Shown piece after piece: positions 1 through 8,050 of a stretch of DNA of 64,000 nucleotides (its first letter is position 1; each line of letters opens with the position of its first letter). Location: assembly GCA_028284065.1 (NCBI GenBank), contig JANQSJ010000008.1:62001-126000 (forward strand). Direction: 5' to 3'. A model generated the notes under the pieces. The model was not told the DNA's origin and did not search any database. It saw only the letters and a list, made by a program, of their open reading frames with translations. The position numbers and the translations under genes were made by a program. The DNA is from Parvularculaceae bacterium. Lineage in GTDB: Bacteria; Pseudomonadota; Alphaproteobacteria; Caulobacterales; Parvularculaceae.

Positions 1-1
1 C

Positions 2-1582
2 ATGCCGACCCTTCCGGCGGGGGAGCTGTCGATCGCGGCGGTGGAGACCGCCGAGTTCAAGGGACCGGGCGGGCCCGTGACCGCGACGCTTTACGGCCTT
101 ACCGCGGCGTCGCCCTACCCGGACTATATCTGGCTCGATCAGGACAGGAAGCTTTTCGGCGCCGACTTCGGCTGGTTCGCGATCGCGCCCGCCGGCATGG
201 CCGACGCCATGACGATCATGAAGGCGCGCCAGGACGCGGCCCGCACCGCTCGCATTGAGGAATTGTCCGCGTCGTTCGCGGAGGACGCGGGCGGCCTTGT
301 CGTCATTCGCGGCGCGAAGCTGTTCGACAGCCTGACCGGCGAGACCCATGCGCAATCGACCGTCTTCGTTCAGGACGGCGTCATTTCCGCCGTATACGAC
401 AAAACGCTGAAAGCGCCCGACGATGCGAAGGTGATCGACGGGCGCGGCAAGACGCTCCTGCCTGCGCTCTGGGACATGCACGCCCATATCGGCGCTGACG
501 ACTATTTCAGCTATATCGCCGCCGGCGTCCTCAACGTGCGCGACATGGCGAACGACCCGGACTATCTCATCAGGCTGCGCGCCGACACGGCGGCCGGAAA
601 GATCGCCGCGCCGGACGTCTGGCCCATGGGCTTCATCGACAAGCGCTCGCCCTTCGCCGCGCCGACGGGCATGCTCGCCGATGACCTCGACGAGGCGCTT
701 CAGTTCGTCGAATGGTACGCCCAGAGAGGATTTCGCGGCGTCAAGCTCTATTCCTCGATAGAGCCCGAATGGGTCGCGCCCATCGCCGAGGCCGCCCACG
801 CGCGCGGCCTTATGGTGCTCGGCCACATCCCCGCCGGCATGGTCGCCGAGGAGGCGATCCGCGCAGGCTATGACGAGATTACGCACATCAACATGCTGTT
901 CCTCAATTTCGCGGCCGGCGGCATTGAGGGCGGCGCGAAGAAGATCGACACCCGCACGCCGCAGCGTTTCATCGTTCCGATCCGCGAGGGCGGCGAGCTT
1001 GACCCCGAGGGGGCCGAATTCACTGCGCTCCTTGAGCTGATGAAGGAGCGCGGCGTCGCGCACGATCCGACCTACACGATCTTTCAGGACATGTTCCTGA
1101 ACGAACCGGGCGAATACCTGACCAACGCCGTGCGGTTCGCGGACAATCTTCCCGAGGCGGCCCGCACGGGGCTCATCGCCGGCGAAAGCTTCAACAAGGG
1201 CCTTGAGGCCGAGGGCCGCGCGACGTCAGACGCGGCGAAAGCGATCGTCAAGAAGCTTCACGAGGAAGGCGTGCGCATCCTGCCCGGCACCGACAGCTCC
1301 TACGCCGGCTTCGTCCTATTGCGCGATCTGGAGCTCCTCGCGGACGCAGGCATTCCGTCTAATGAGGTTCTTCAGCTCGCCACAATCGAATCCGCCCGCC
1401 ACCTCAACCTCGATCAGTCGCTCGGCTCCGTGACGCCCGGCAAAAAGGCGCATCTCATTCTCGTCGACGGCGACCCGACGACGGATTTACAAGACCTCCT
1501 CAAGGTCGAACGGGTGATGAAGGACACGAGCCTCTACCGCCCGGCGGATATCCACGCGGCGTTCGGGATTGAGCCGTTTTGA
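2..1582 (+). CDS. Amidohydrolase family protein, 5' end probably outside window
   Basis: Metal-dependent amidohydrolase of the imidazolonepropionase/prolidase-like group. The first ATG sits at base 2 and is followed by about 100 residues that do not belong to the hydrolase fold, so the gene very probably begins upstream of the window. The barrel domain starts near residue 100; the metal motif HAH is at residues 160-162 (WDMHAHIG). A candidate bridging Lys lies in GVKLYSS, further ligand His in LGHIPAG and ITHINML, and the catalytic Asp in PGTDSSYAG. The C-terminal GKKAHLILVDGDP strand is typical of the family. The substrate cannot be read from sequence; relatives act on dipeptides or cyclic amides and are often exported. 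It stops 266 bases before the restriction island. Confidence 0.85.
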   Translation: MPTLPAGELSIAAVETAEFKGPGGPVTATLYGLTAASPYPDYIWLDQDRKLFGADFGWFAIAPAGMADAMTIMKARQDAARTARIEELSASFAEDAGGLVVIRGAKLFDSLTGETHAQSTVFVQDGVISAVYDKTLKAPDDAKVIDGRGKTLLPALWDMHAHIGADDYFSYIAAGVLNVRDMANDPDYLIRLRADTAAGKIAAPDVWPMGFIDKRSPFAAPTGMLADDLDEALQFVEWYAQRGFRGVKLYSSIEPEWVAPIAEAAHARGLMVLGHIPAGMVAEEAIRAGYDEITHINMLFLNFAAGGIEGGAKKIDTRTPQRFIVPIREGGELDPEGAEFTALLELMKERGVAHDPTYTIFQDMFLNEPGEYLTNAVRFADNLPEAARTGLIAGESFNKGLEAEGRATSDAAKAIVKKLHEEGVRILPGTDSSYAGFVLLRDLELLADAGIPSNEVLQLATIESARHLNLDQSLGSVTPGKKAHLILVDGDPTTDLQDLLKVERVMKDTSLYRPADIHAAFGIEPF

Positions 1583-1848
1583 GGATAGGCGGCGGATTGC
1601 CCGGATTCAGGCGCGTTTTCGCCGGAAGCGGCCATCGTCCTTACTCCGACCAATATCTTATCTGTGGCAGGTTTTGGAGATCCCGATCGGTCGATAATCT
1701 TAATTTTCGGATCTTCGCTGGGCCGCCGGCGGCATTGCTTGTGCTCAATGGCCTCGCTCTACTATTGTCCACAGGATTATTTCTGGGATTAGCCTCGCTG
1801 AATTGCCGCAATCGCTGAATCGTCCCATCGTTTTCGGATGGGGCTTTC
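1583..1848. other. Intergenic boundary of the restriction-modification island
   Basis: No convincing gene. Base composition falls visibly from the GC-rich flank to a mixed sequence with AT-rich stretches (around 1650-1770), which marks the left edge of the lower-GC island. It presumably carries the promoter of the nuclease gene that begins at 1849, but I could not settle on a specific -35/-10 pair. An open frame at 1579-1818 has no family features and was not accepted. Confidence 0.4.
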
Positions 1849-2595
1849 ATGCTAATCAGCGACTTCACATCAAAGCTCACCGCCAAAGGCTATCAGGTCG
1901 AATTCCATAGCCATGCGGAAGCCATATTGGGGACTGACTTCCCCGACGCGGTGAACGAGCTGTTTTCTGTTCTCGACCCATTCTCGATCGACGTAAAAGA
2001 CCTCGTGGCCGGAGGCGGCGGCGAAACCTTATCGACGCAAGTCCTCCGACGTTCGCTCAGCGCGCTGAACTGGAACAAGCATAACTTCGAGATCAAGAAG
2101 CTTATCGACGGACGCGAGCGGGAATCTATCTCCCATGAAATTGATCACGTTCGGGAGATGAAGGCGGGTAAAATCGGATTGGAGATCGAGTGGAACAACA
2201 AGGATCCCTTCTACGATCGCGATCTCGAAAACTTCAAACGCCTTCACGCTGAAGGGGCAATCAGCGTCGGCGTGATCTTGACCCGTGGCAGCTCGCTCCA
2301 AGCCGACATTCGCGAACTTGTGGCGGCGTTCGCACGCAAAGAAAAAATTTCAAGTTACGACGATCTCGCGCCATTCGGCGTCGCCCCGACACAACGCCAG
2401 AAGACAATGGTTAAAGGGCGCATGACGCGTAACGGCGAAGACTTCATTGCGGCGTGGGCGCATGTTTTTTGTCAGGACAAATATGGGCAGGCCACGACGC
2501 ATTGGCGAAAACTTGAGGACCGGGTTCATAGGGGTGTGGGCAATCCCTGCCCCTTGTTGATGCTCGGGATGCCGTCTTCGATCGTGGTTGTCTGA
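1849..2595 (+). CDS. BglII/BstYI-like type II restriction endonuclease
   Basis: Predicted type II restriction enzyme of 248 residues. The central segment HVREMKAGKIGLEIEWNN followed by KDPFYDRDLENFKRLH (about residues 102-135) resembles the catalytic region of BglII/BstYI-family nucleases. The E-I-E triplet in GLEIEW would supply metal-binding acids where BglII uses E-x-Q. The following FKRLHAEGAISVGVILTRG is the strand-helix-strand normally seen after the active site. Family members cut GATC-centred palindromes (AGATCT, RGATCY); the site of this one is not deducible. A GGGG tract lies just before the ATG. The gene converges on the methyltransferase, with one base between the stop codons. GC is lower than the surroundings, consistent with transfer. 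Family assignment rests on motif recognition only. Confidence 0.75.
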   Translation: MLISDFTSKLTAKGYQVEFHSHAEAILGTDFPDAVNELFSVLDPFSIDVKDLVAGGGGETLSTQVLRRSLSALNWNKHNFEIKKLIDGRERESISHEIDHVREMKAGKIGLEIEWNNKDPFYDRDLENFKRLHAEGAISVGVILTRGSSLQADIRELVAAFARKEKISSYDDLAPFGVAPTQRQKTMVKGRMTRNGEDFIAAWAHVFCQDKYGQATTHWRKLEDRVHRGVGNPCPLLMLGMPSSIVVV

Positions 2596-2596
2596 T

Positions 2597-3271
2597 TTAT
2601 TCCGCTGCTTGGATTGCGGTCGAGTTGTATTTATATGTCGCCCAATCTGGCTCGTAATCGTCCTCGGCCTGATTCCCCCACGAGTCCCAACCATCGCGAA
2701 CGCCGCGCGCAAAAAGCTCCAAGTAGGGACCTGGGCTGCACGCTTCGATGATCTCGAATTGTTCATCCGGCTTGCGGGAATGCTCCCGCTTCCGCGTCGC
2801 GAGCAAGTTCACTTGGCGACGTCCCGGCGCTAGGGTCCGCGCGTTCTTTCCACGCACGCCAAATAAGATCATCTCGGTCACGTTCCGAAAGTAGAAGCCG
2901 ACGCCGCGTCCGTCGGATCCGCCATCTTTCCGGACCTTGTGCCAAATGATGTTGGTCTTATAGGTGAACCCCCACGCCTCCATGACCCTCAGTCCGTCCA
3001 TGAGAAGCGCATTGGGCACCCAGAGATACAAGTGCGCCGTCGGTTTGAGATGTTCATCGACGGGAAGAGCGCAAATGTCGTCCGTCGTCATCGTTTCATA
3101 GCGCGTAAGTCGTCGGTGCTCTGGGGCCATTTTCCCGGTTCGGTTCGTGAACCGCCACGGCGGATCCGCCAGAATTGTTGAATAAGATCTGCCTGACAAA
3201 GTGGACCGTAAATCTGCGGCGGCCACATCAACAATTGGATCTTGGCGTAGCGGTTCTTTATTGCTCGACAT
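2597..3271 (-). CDS. MT-A70 family DNA N6-adenine methyltransferase
   Basis: S-adenosylmethionine-dependent adenine methyltransferase of the MT-A70/MunI group, about 224 residues. The catalytic tetrad DPPW is at residues 36-39, after strand YSTILA; the substrate/AdoMet segment LYLWVPNALLMDGLRVMEAWGF and the downstream GVGFYFRNVTEMILFGVRG and RKPDEQFEIIEA blocks are the expected order. Its role would be to protect the host from the convergent BglII-like nuclease. I chose the ATG at 3271 rather than 3277 because a strong GAGGAGG lies seven bases before it; that ribosome site is inside the last codons of the upstream ribbon-helix-helix gene, so the two are likely translationally coupled. An orphan role is possible but the adjacency argues for an R-M pair. 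Confidence 0.85.
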   Translation of the reverse strand: MSSNKEPLRQDPIVDVAAADLRSTLSGRSYSTILADPPWRFTNRTGKMAPEHRRLTRYETMTTDDICALPVDEHLKPTAHLYLWVPNALLMDGLRVMEAWGFTYKTNIIWHKVRKDGGSDGRGVGFYFRNVTEMILFGVRGKNARTLAPGRRQVNLLATRKREHSRKPDEQFEIIEACSPGPYLELFARGVRDGWDSWGNQAEDDYEPDWATYKYNSTAIQAAE

Positions 3272-3446
3272 CGCCATGCCTCCTCTCTGAGCACAATTCG
3301 GCGATGCGTCGCGTCACGAACGCCCGGATTTCATCGTTCATTTTGAGGTTATGCTCTGCGCACAATGCCTTGAACCGCGAATGCACCGGCGCCGGCATAT
3401 CCACGGTCAGTCGTTTTGTGTCGATCGTACGATGCGGCTTGTCCAT
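3258..3446 (-). CDS. Small ribbon-helix-helix DNA-binding protein, possible R-M control gene
   Basis: About 62 residues with a ribbon-helix-helix pattern: beta strand KRLTVDMP, then two helices PAPVHSRFKALCAEHN and MNDEIRAFVTRRIAEL. It resembles the ParG/Arc-type fold rather than the HTH C-proteins usually found in type II R-M loci. ATG at 3446 is preferred; an in-frame GTG at 3476 would add ten residues. The gene ends 14 bases inside the start of the methyltransferase and carries its ribosome site, so it is the first gene of that transcript. An autoregulatory role delaying or balancing methyltransferase and nuclease expression is inference from position only. Confidence 0.65.
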   Translation of the reverse strand: MDKPHRTIDTKRLTVDMPAPVHSRFKALCAEHNLKMNDEIRAFVTRRIAELCSERRHGDVEQ

Positions 3447-3476
3447 AATGACATCATGCCCGATTCGGGCAAACAC

Positions 3477-3731
3477 AGAAATGCGGTTTTCTGTGCAGCT
3501 GACCGGTTTTCCAGGTCTTTTCGGCGTCAGCTCATAATACGCCGCTGAAAACTAAATGTCGCCCAATTAAGGTTGTCACAAACTCCAATGGAGTGCGATT
3601 TTACTACGTCCGATAACTCGCACTATCGGCGTCATCGAATATCGAATGTTCTCTGTTCAATTGCCGCTCGATGATTTCGCGCCAACGGCAAAAAGTAGCC
3701 AACCTCGGACGCCCGCCCGGGCGCCCCGCCC
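3477..3731. other. Intergenic region right of the R-M island
   Basis: No gene seen. The left part (about 3525-3600) is AT-richer and must hold the minus-strand promoter of the ribbon-helix-helix/methyltransferase transcript; a TATTAT hexamer read on the minus strand lies near 3540. GC content returns to the chromosomal level by about 3660. Confidence 0.35.
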
Positions 3732-4574
3732 CTACTCCGCAGCCACAGGCGTAAACTCTGCGCGCCATTCCGCCATGAGGTCGCGATTGTCGTGGTCCCA
3801 GGGATGGAAGCCCGGCCGGAACCACGCGGCCCAATACTTCCAGCCGCGGCCGAAAAACGCCGGATCCTTCCAGAGGAATTTCTTGACCGCCTTTTTCGCC
3901 TCCGCCGGCGCGTAGCCGTCCGCCTCCAGGAGCCAGGCGGCGTAATTCGTAATGTTATGCGTAAAGTTCAGCGTAATGAGAATCATCAGGAGGGAGCGGC
4001 GGAACCAGCGCGCGAAAGACGGCCAGCCTTTCGTCGCCTCAAGGAACACATCATAGGCGACGGCCTTGTGCTCCGCCTCCTCCATGGCGTGCCAGCGCCA
4101 TAGATCGCGTAAGGCCGGGTCCGTCTTCGTGAACATCTTGTCCTCGGCGGCGAAAAGGTCCGCCAGCATGGCGGTGAAATGCTCAAGGCATATCGTGCCG
4201 ACCAGCATCCGCATCGGCCCGGCGCTGCGGGCGAACGCGATCCGTTCGCCAATTTGCTCCTGGATGCGGGCGACCGGGTATTTCTCAGGGTCGATCATCT
4301 GGTTGAGCAAGTGATGCTCACGCGAGTGGATCGCCTCCTGGGCGATAAAATCCTTCGCATCCTGCGCGAGCTTGCCCGAAAGCTCGCCCTTGTAGGCGCG
4401 CACCGCATCCATGAAGAGCCGCTCGCCGTCCGGGAACGTCAGCGACAGCGCGTTCATCACGGCGGTCGCGACCGGGTCTCCGTCGAGCCAATAGCGGCCT
4501 TGGGCGGTCGCCACGTCAAAATGCAGGTCGCGCGGAACAATCGTCACGTCTTCAGGAGATCGCTTGTCGGTCAT
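3732..4574 (-). CDS. Metal-dependent hydrolase, ferritin-like (PF10118 type)
   Basis: About 280 residues of the predicted metal-dependent hydrolase family with a di-metal helical core. Visible ligand motifs are QEAIHSREH (E80, H83, H87), a second CLEHFTAML helix, and HAMEEAEHKAVAYD, the usual Glu/His spacing of ferritin-like diiron proteins. The C-terminal part has a hydrophobic helix SLLMILITLNFTHNI. ATG at 4574 is preceded by a GGAGG about ten bases upstream, so the longer frame reaching 4682 was not used. The gene is transcribed divergently from a TetR regulator 110 bases away, the usual arrangement for control by the neighbour. Substrate unknown; relatives occur with lipid or hydrocarbon metabolism genes. 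Confidence 0.8.
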   Translation of the reverse strand: MTDKRSPEDVTIVPRDLHFDVATAQGRYWLDGDPVATAVMNALSLTFPDGERLFMDAVRAYKGELSGKLAQDAKDFIAQEAIHSREHHLLNQMIDPEKYPVARIQEQIGERIAFARSAGPMRMLVGTICLEHFTAMLADLFAAEDKMFTKTDPALRDLWRWHAMEEAEHKAVAYDVFLEATKGWPSFARWFRRSLLMILITLNFTHNITNYAAWLLEADGYAPAEAKKAVKKFLWKDPAFFGRGWKYWAAWFRPGFHPWDHDNRDLMAEWRAEFTPVAAE

Positions 4575-4684
4575 CGTCTCGCATCCTCCGTCTGGCGCCG
4601 GCGTTCCGGCGCAGCTTCTGGCGCTTGCGGGCGGCGGCGCATAATCTGCGCCGTTCAGCTGATGGATAAACGCTACTGACAATT

Positions 4685-5281
4685 ATGTCAATAAAGTCGA
4701 CATCGAAACCGCGGGTGCGGCGCACGCCAGAGGCGTCCCGCGAGAACATCCTGGCGGCCGCGGAACGGCTCCTGGTCAAGCTGGGGCCCCAATCGCTCAG
4801 GCTGGCGGACGTCGCCGCGGAGGCGGACGTCGCCAATGCGACAGTGCTGCACCATTTCGGCTCGATCGATCGGCTCCAGACAGGGCTGATGGAAAAGATG
4901 ATCGCGGAGCTCGTCACCGAGATTCTCGGAACGCCCCTCGATGACGATCCGGCCGCGGCGCGCCGCGAGGCGCTCCATCGCGTCTTCAACGCGTTTGAAA
5001 AGAAGGGCGCGGCGCGCCTCGCCGCCTGGCTGGAGCTGACGGATGAATCCAGACGGCTCGTCAGCGTGCGCGAGGCGGTGCAGACGGTCATCCGTCAACG
5101 GACGTCGAAACTGCACGACGCCGACCCCGAGGAAATGGAGGACGCGATCCTGATCGGCCTCGTCGTGGCCGTCGGCGTCGGACTGTTCGGGCCGACGATC
5201 AGTTCGCTGCTTGGCAAGGAGCCGGCGCGCGCGCGCGCGCTGGCGCTCGCATTGCTGGAGGCCAACGATCCGGCGTTCTAG
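4685..5281 (+). CDS. TetR family transcriptional regulator
   Basis: 198 residues. The N-terminal TetR helix-turn-helix spans about residues 15-62: SRENILAAAERLLVKLGPQ followed by recognition part LADVAAEADVANATVLHHF, with the typical GSIDRLQTGLMEKM continuation. The C-terminal half is a helical ligand-binding domain with a hydrophobic LIGLVVAVGVGLFGPTISSLL helix. It lies head to head with the ferritin-like hydrolase (start 4574), so repression of that gene and of itself from the 110-base intergenic region is likely. The inducer is unknown. Confidence 0.9.
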   Translation: MSIKSTSKPRVRRTPEASRENILAAAERLLVKLGPQSLRLADVAAEADVANATVLHHFGSIDRLQTGLMEKMIAELVTEILGTPLDDDPAAARREALHRVFNAFEKKGAARLAAWLELTDESRRLVSVREAVQTVIRQRTSKLHDADPEEMEDAILIGLVVAVGVGLFGPTISSLLGKEPARARALALALLEANDPAF

Positions 5282-5425
5282 AGCGTTTTCAGTTAGAGCC
5301 TTTCCAGGCGAAGCGTGTGCGGTTGGCCGTTCGGGAACGCGCAAAGACAAAGACTTAAAGCGCCGTCCCGATTCCGAATGAAGCGACGAAGCTTTGATCC
5401 TTTTTGCGGCCTGAATGGCGTGCGC

Positions 5426-6694
5426 CTAGAGCCCCCGCCGGAAATCGTTGGCGAGATCTATGCCGTTGGCGTCGCGGCAGCGGGGCCCGAGGAGCGCCTC
5501 CGCCGCGGGCGCGAAAGGCGGCGCGGTCGGGTCCGGCACGTTGTGGCCGCCGCCGCGCGCTTCATAGTATGTGACGGCCGGCCCGCCGCCGGGCGCGCGA
5601 TAGCGGGTTTCGAAAATCTCGCAGCCATCGCCCGGTGCCGCGTCGATGAGCTGGCGGGTCGCCGTCAGCGAAGGGTCCGGCGTCGTTGCGTCGATGAAGT
5701 AATCGACCGTCGCGGGGACGGATCTTGTCGGCGCGCCATCGCCCGCCACCGGTCCGCCCCCGAATAATATGAGCTGGTCCAGCGTGCCATTAAGCAGCAT
5801 GACCGGCGTCGGCGCGACCGGGTCGGGGATCGTCTCCCGCGGCAACGAAGCGATAAAGGCGGCCGCGCCCTCAAACCGCGCCGGCGTCTCGATGAGGAGG
5901 GTCATCGCCATGATGCCGCCGTTCGATGAGCCCGTCACGAACACCTCGTTCGGATCATAGTCGCGGCCCGCATCGACCGCGTCGAGCACGGACAAAAGAA
6001 AGCCGACATCGTCTTCAAGCGACGTGCGGCCGGTATCGTCGTCGCGAATGTCGTTCCAGCTCTGCTCGTCCCCGAGCCCGTCAAGGTTCGCCTCGTTGAA
6101 CCCGTTCGGCGCGATCAGGAGAAAGCCGTCGCGGTCGGCGAGATCGAGCCAGCGGCTGGTCGTTCGCTGAGGAAGCAACACCTCCCGCATGCTCCCGCCG
6201 CTGCCATGGAGCAGCAGAACGGCCGGGTCGCCGCGCTCATAGTCAGTAGGCGTATAGACAGAGAACGCCCGCTCAATCCCGTCGAACTCCGTCCTAACTT
6301 CGACGATCTCCTCGTCAGGCGCCTGGTTGACCTCAAGGTCCACCATGTCGGTGTCGCGCGCGCCGTCGTCATCCGTCACCGTGACCGAGAAGGTCAGCGT
6401 CTCGGCGCCGTCGACCAGCGGCGGCTCGATAATGGCGGCGGCGGCGTCGGCGTCCAGGATGAGCGCGGTCGGGCCGCTCACCTGCCGCCACTCGAACGAG
6501 ACGATCGACCCGTCGGCGTCGGCGCTGCCGCCGGCGTCAAGGGTGATGGCGTTTCCCTCAATCAATGTCGCGTCAGCGCCGGCGTCGGCGACGGGACTTT
6601 CGTTCGGCGCGGGCGGATCGGCATCATTGTCGCTGCACGCAGAGAGGATCGCCGCTATCCCCGCAATCGCAATCCGCGCCGTCATGTCACGCAC
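5426..6694 (-). CDS. Lipoprotein with PKD-like domain and PHB-depolymerase/LpqC-type esterase domain
   Basis: 422 residues. The N-terminus is a lipoprotein signal with lipobox LSAC (Cys20) and an acidic, Pro-rich linker. Residues about 33-125 form a PKD/immunoglobulin-like domain (PVADAGADATL ... SFEWRQVSGP ... TFSVTVTDDDG). From about 130 on there is an alpha/beta-hydrolase of the poly(3-hydroxybutyrate) depolymerase/LpqC class: LLHGSGG oxyanion loop, nucleophile Ser257 in GSSNGG, acid near LNGTLDQ and His in RGGGHNVP. The protein is expected to be membrane-anchored in the envelope and hydrolyse an ester or polyester. It stands alone, with a palindrome (6725-6752) just upstream. True polymer substrate unproven. 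Confidence 0.82.
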   Translation of the reverse strand: MRDMTARIAIAGIAAILSACSDNDADPPAPNESPVADAGADATLIEGNAITLDAGGSADADGSIVSFEWRQVSGPTALILDADAAAAIIEPPLVDGAETLTFSVTVTDDDGARDTDMVDLEVNQAPDEEIVEVRTEFDGIERAFSVYTPTDYERGDPAVLLLHGSGGSMREVLLPQRTTSRWLDLADRDGFLLIAPNGFNEANLDGLGDEQSWNDIRDDDTGRTSLEDDVGFLLSVLDAVDAGRDYDPNEVFVTGSSNGGIMAMTLLIETPARFEGAAAFIASLPRETIPDPVAPTPVMLLNGTLDQLILFGGGPVAGDGAPTRSVPATVDYFIDATTPDPSLTATRQLIDAAPGDGCEIFETRYRAPGGGPAVTYYEARGGGHNVPDPTAPPFAPAAEALLGPRCRDANGIDLANDFRRGL

Positions 6695-6724
6695 AACTCC
6701 CTACGTCCGCAGCCACTCTAGATA

Positions 6725-6752
6725 ATCGGGCGATTAATCGAAATCGCCCGAT
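6725..6752. promoter_or_regulatory. Perfect 11-bp inverted repeat upstream of the PKD-esterase
   Basis: ATCGGGCGATT at 6725-6735 and its exact reverse complement at 6742-6752, separated by six bases. It ends about 30 bases before the ATG of the esterase lipoprotein (start 6694), so it could be an operator or a 5'-leader hairpin. No T-run follows on the minus strand, which speaks against a terminator. Confidence 0.5.
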
Positions 6753-6773
6753 GATCTATTTTCATTGTTGTCG

Positions 6774-6822
6774 CGCCGGGTTATGCGAAAAACCGGATTC
6801 CACTTTTTCGCCCGGCGCTCTA
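6774..6822. repeat. REP-like intergenic palindrome, family B copy 1
   Basis: Outer arms CGCCGGG (6774-6780) and CCCGGCG (6811-6817) enclose an inner pair GCGAAAAA/TTTTTCGC, ending in GCGCTCTAA. A related element sits at 17542-17593 with the same layout (GCGCCGG..TAT..G.AAAA..CCGGA..TTTCGCCC..GCGCTCTAA). It lies between two minus-strand genes, after the stop of the MetX-like hydrolase, so it may also act as a transcript-end hairpin. Confidence 0.6.
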
Positions 6823-6881
6823 ACGCGCGGCGCCCGCATTTCCGTCGACGGCCGCCAGAAGAAATCCTGATCGGACGGCGA

Positions 6882-8009
6882 TCAAGGCGTCAGGGGGTCC
6901 GCGCTCGCCGCCAGAAGCGCGCGCAGATGGCTCTCCCAGATCGCAGCGCTCGTGTGCGTGCCGTGGCCGGAGGTATCCGGCGTGATCGGCAAGATGACCG
7001 CTTTCGCGCCAGGGATTTTCTCTACCTCGCGCTCCAGAATGCCAAGCTCGGGCGGATTGACCTGATCGTCCGCGGAGTTCACCGCGACGAGCGGCGCGGC
7101 GATCTTCGACAGATGCGGCGCGGGATCATAGTCCCGCGAGGCGTCAAACGCGTAGATCGTGTCATTGGGATCGAGGCGCTCCGCATACCGCGTCGCCAGC
7201 TCGTCGAGATAGGCTTCGGCCGCTTCGCGCGTCGGCGCGCGCTCCTGATAACGGTATGGGCTCGACACCATGAAGATCAGCGGAAATGTCGCCATCCGCA
7301 TGCCGCGCATCGGTTTGTCCGCATAGTCGCCGTCCTTCCAGTCCGGATCGGACATAATGGCGTCAATGATCATCTTGCGCTGCATGCGATTGCGGCCGGC
7401 GATCTCCACCGGCAGGCTCGCCAGCGGCATCAGGGCGTCGACAAAATCCGGATACGCGTATCCCCAGACCCAGGCGTGCATGCCGCCCATTGAGGTTCCC
7501 ATCATCAGCCGCAGCCGGTTGACGCCAAGGCCCTCCGTCAGGAGTCGGTATTGCGCCCTGATCATGTCGTCATAGGTGTATTTCGGGAACTTCATCCGCA
7601 GGCCGTCGGACGGCTTCGACGAGGCGCCGTGGCCGATCCCGTCGGGAAGGATGATGAAATGCTCGCGCGCATCGAGCGCGCCGCCCGGCGCGAACAGGAC
7701 ATTAGCGAACCGCTCCTGGAGAAATCCGGCGCCGGAGCCCGTCGTGCCGTGCATGATGAGGACGGCGTTCGTCGCGCGGCCTTCGGCGTCTTTCTTCAGG
7801 GTCCCAATTGTCCGGTAATGCTGGCTGAGGCGGGGCAACGTCTCGCCGCTCCCGAAACGGAAGTCTTCGATGACGTAGTCGCCCTCCGCCGGCGCCGGAT
7901 AGGGCGCATCGGCCGCCATGGCGCAGCCGATCGAAGCGGCCGCGAACGCCAGAACCGTCCTGGCCGCGCGCATCAGCGCGGCGCCGTTTTTCATCATGCC
8001 TCGGGCCAT
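6882..8009 (-). CDS. Exported alpha/beta hydrolase related to homoserine O-acetyltransferase (MetX)
   Basis: 375 residues. An N-terminal signal (RAARTVLAFAAASIGCAMAADA) precedes a MetX-like alpha/beta hydrolase: strand NAVLIMHGTTGSG, nucleophile Ser173 in GTSMGGMHAW, lid region, acid in NSADDQVNPPE and His in SGHGTHTSA. Genuine MetX is cytoplasmic and transfers acetyl groups to homoserine; the signal peptide here makes a secreted esterase/hydrolase more likely. A GGAGG touches the first ATG (8009) directly, so the ATGATG pair at 7997/7994 is a better-spaced start. The stop of the upstream Tat-lipoprotein gene is at 8051, only about 40 bases away, so the two are probably cotranscribed. Confidence 0.8.
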   Translation of the reverse strand: MARGMMKNGAALMRAARTVLAFAAASIGCAMAADAPYPAPAEGDYVIEDFRFGSGETLPRLSQHYRTIGTLKKDAEGRATNAVLIMHGTTGSGAGFLQERFANVLFAPGGALDAREHFIILPDGIGHGASSKPSDGLRMKFPKYTYDDMIRAQYRLLTEGLGVNRLRLMMGTSMGGMHAWVWGYAYPDFVDALMPLASLPVEIAGRNRMQRKMIIDAIMSDPDWKDGDYADKPMRGMRMATFPLIFMVSSPYRYQERAPTREAAEAYLDELATRYAERLDPNDTIYAFDASRDYDPAPHLSKIAAPLVAVNSADDQVNPPELGILEREVEKIPGAKAVILPITPDTSGHGTHTSAAIWESHLRALLAASADPLTP

Positions 8010-8050
8010 CCTCCGTTCCGCCTGCGCCCGCCCTCGCCGCCGCGCGCTTC

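Noticed and set aside
1579-1818. 79-codon frame ahead of the restriction nuclease gene
   Set aside because: No ribosome site, no recognisable fold; overlaps the stop of the amidohydrolase and looks like chance.
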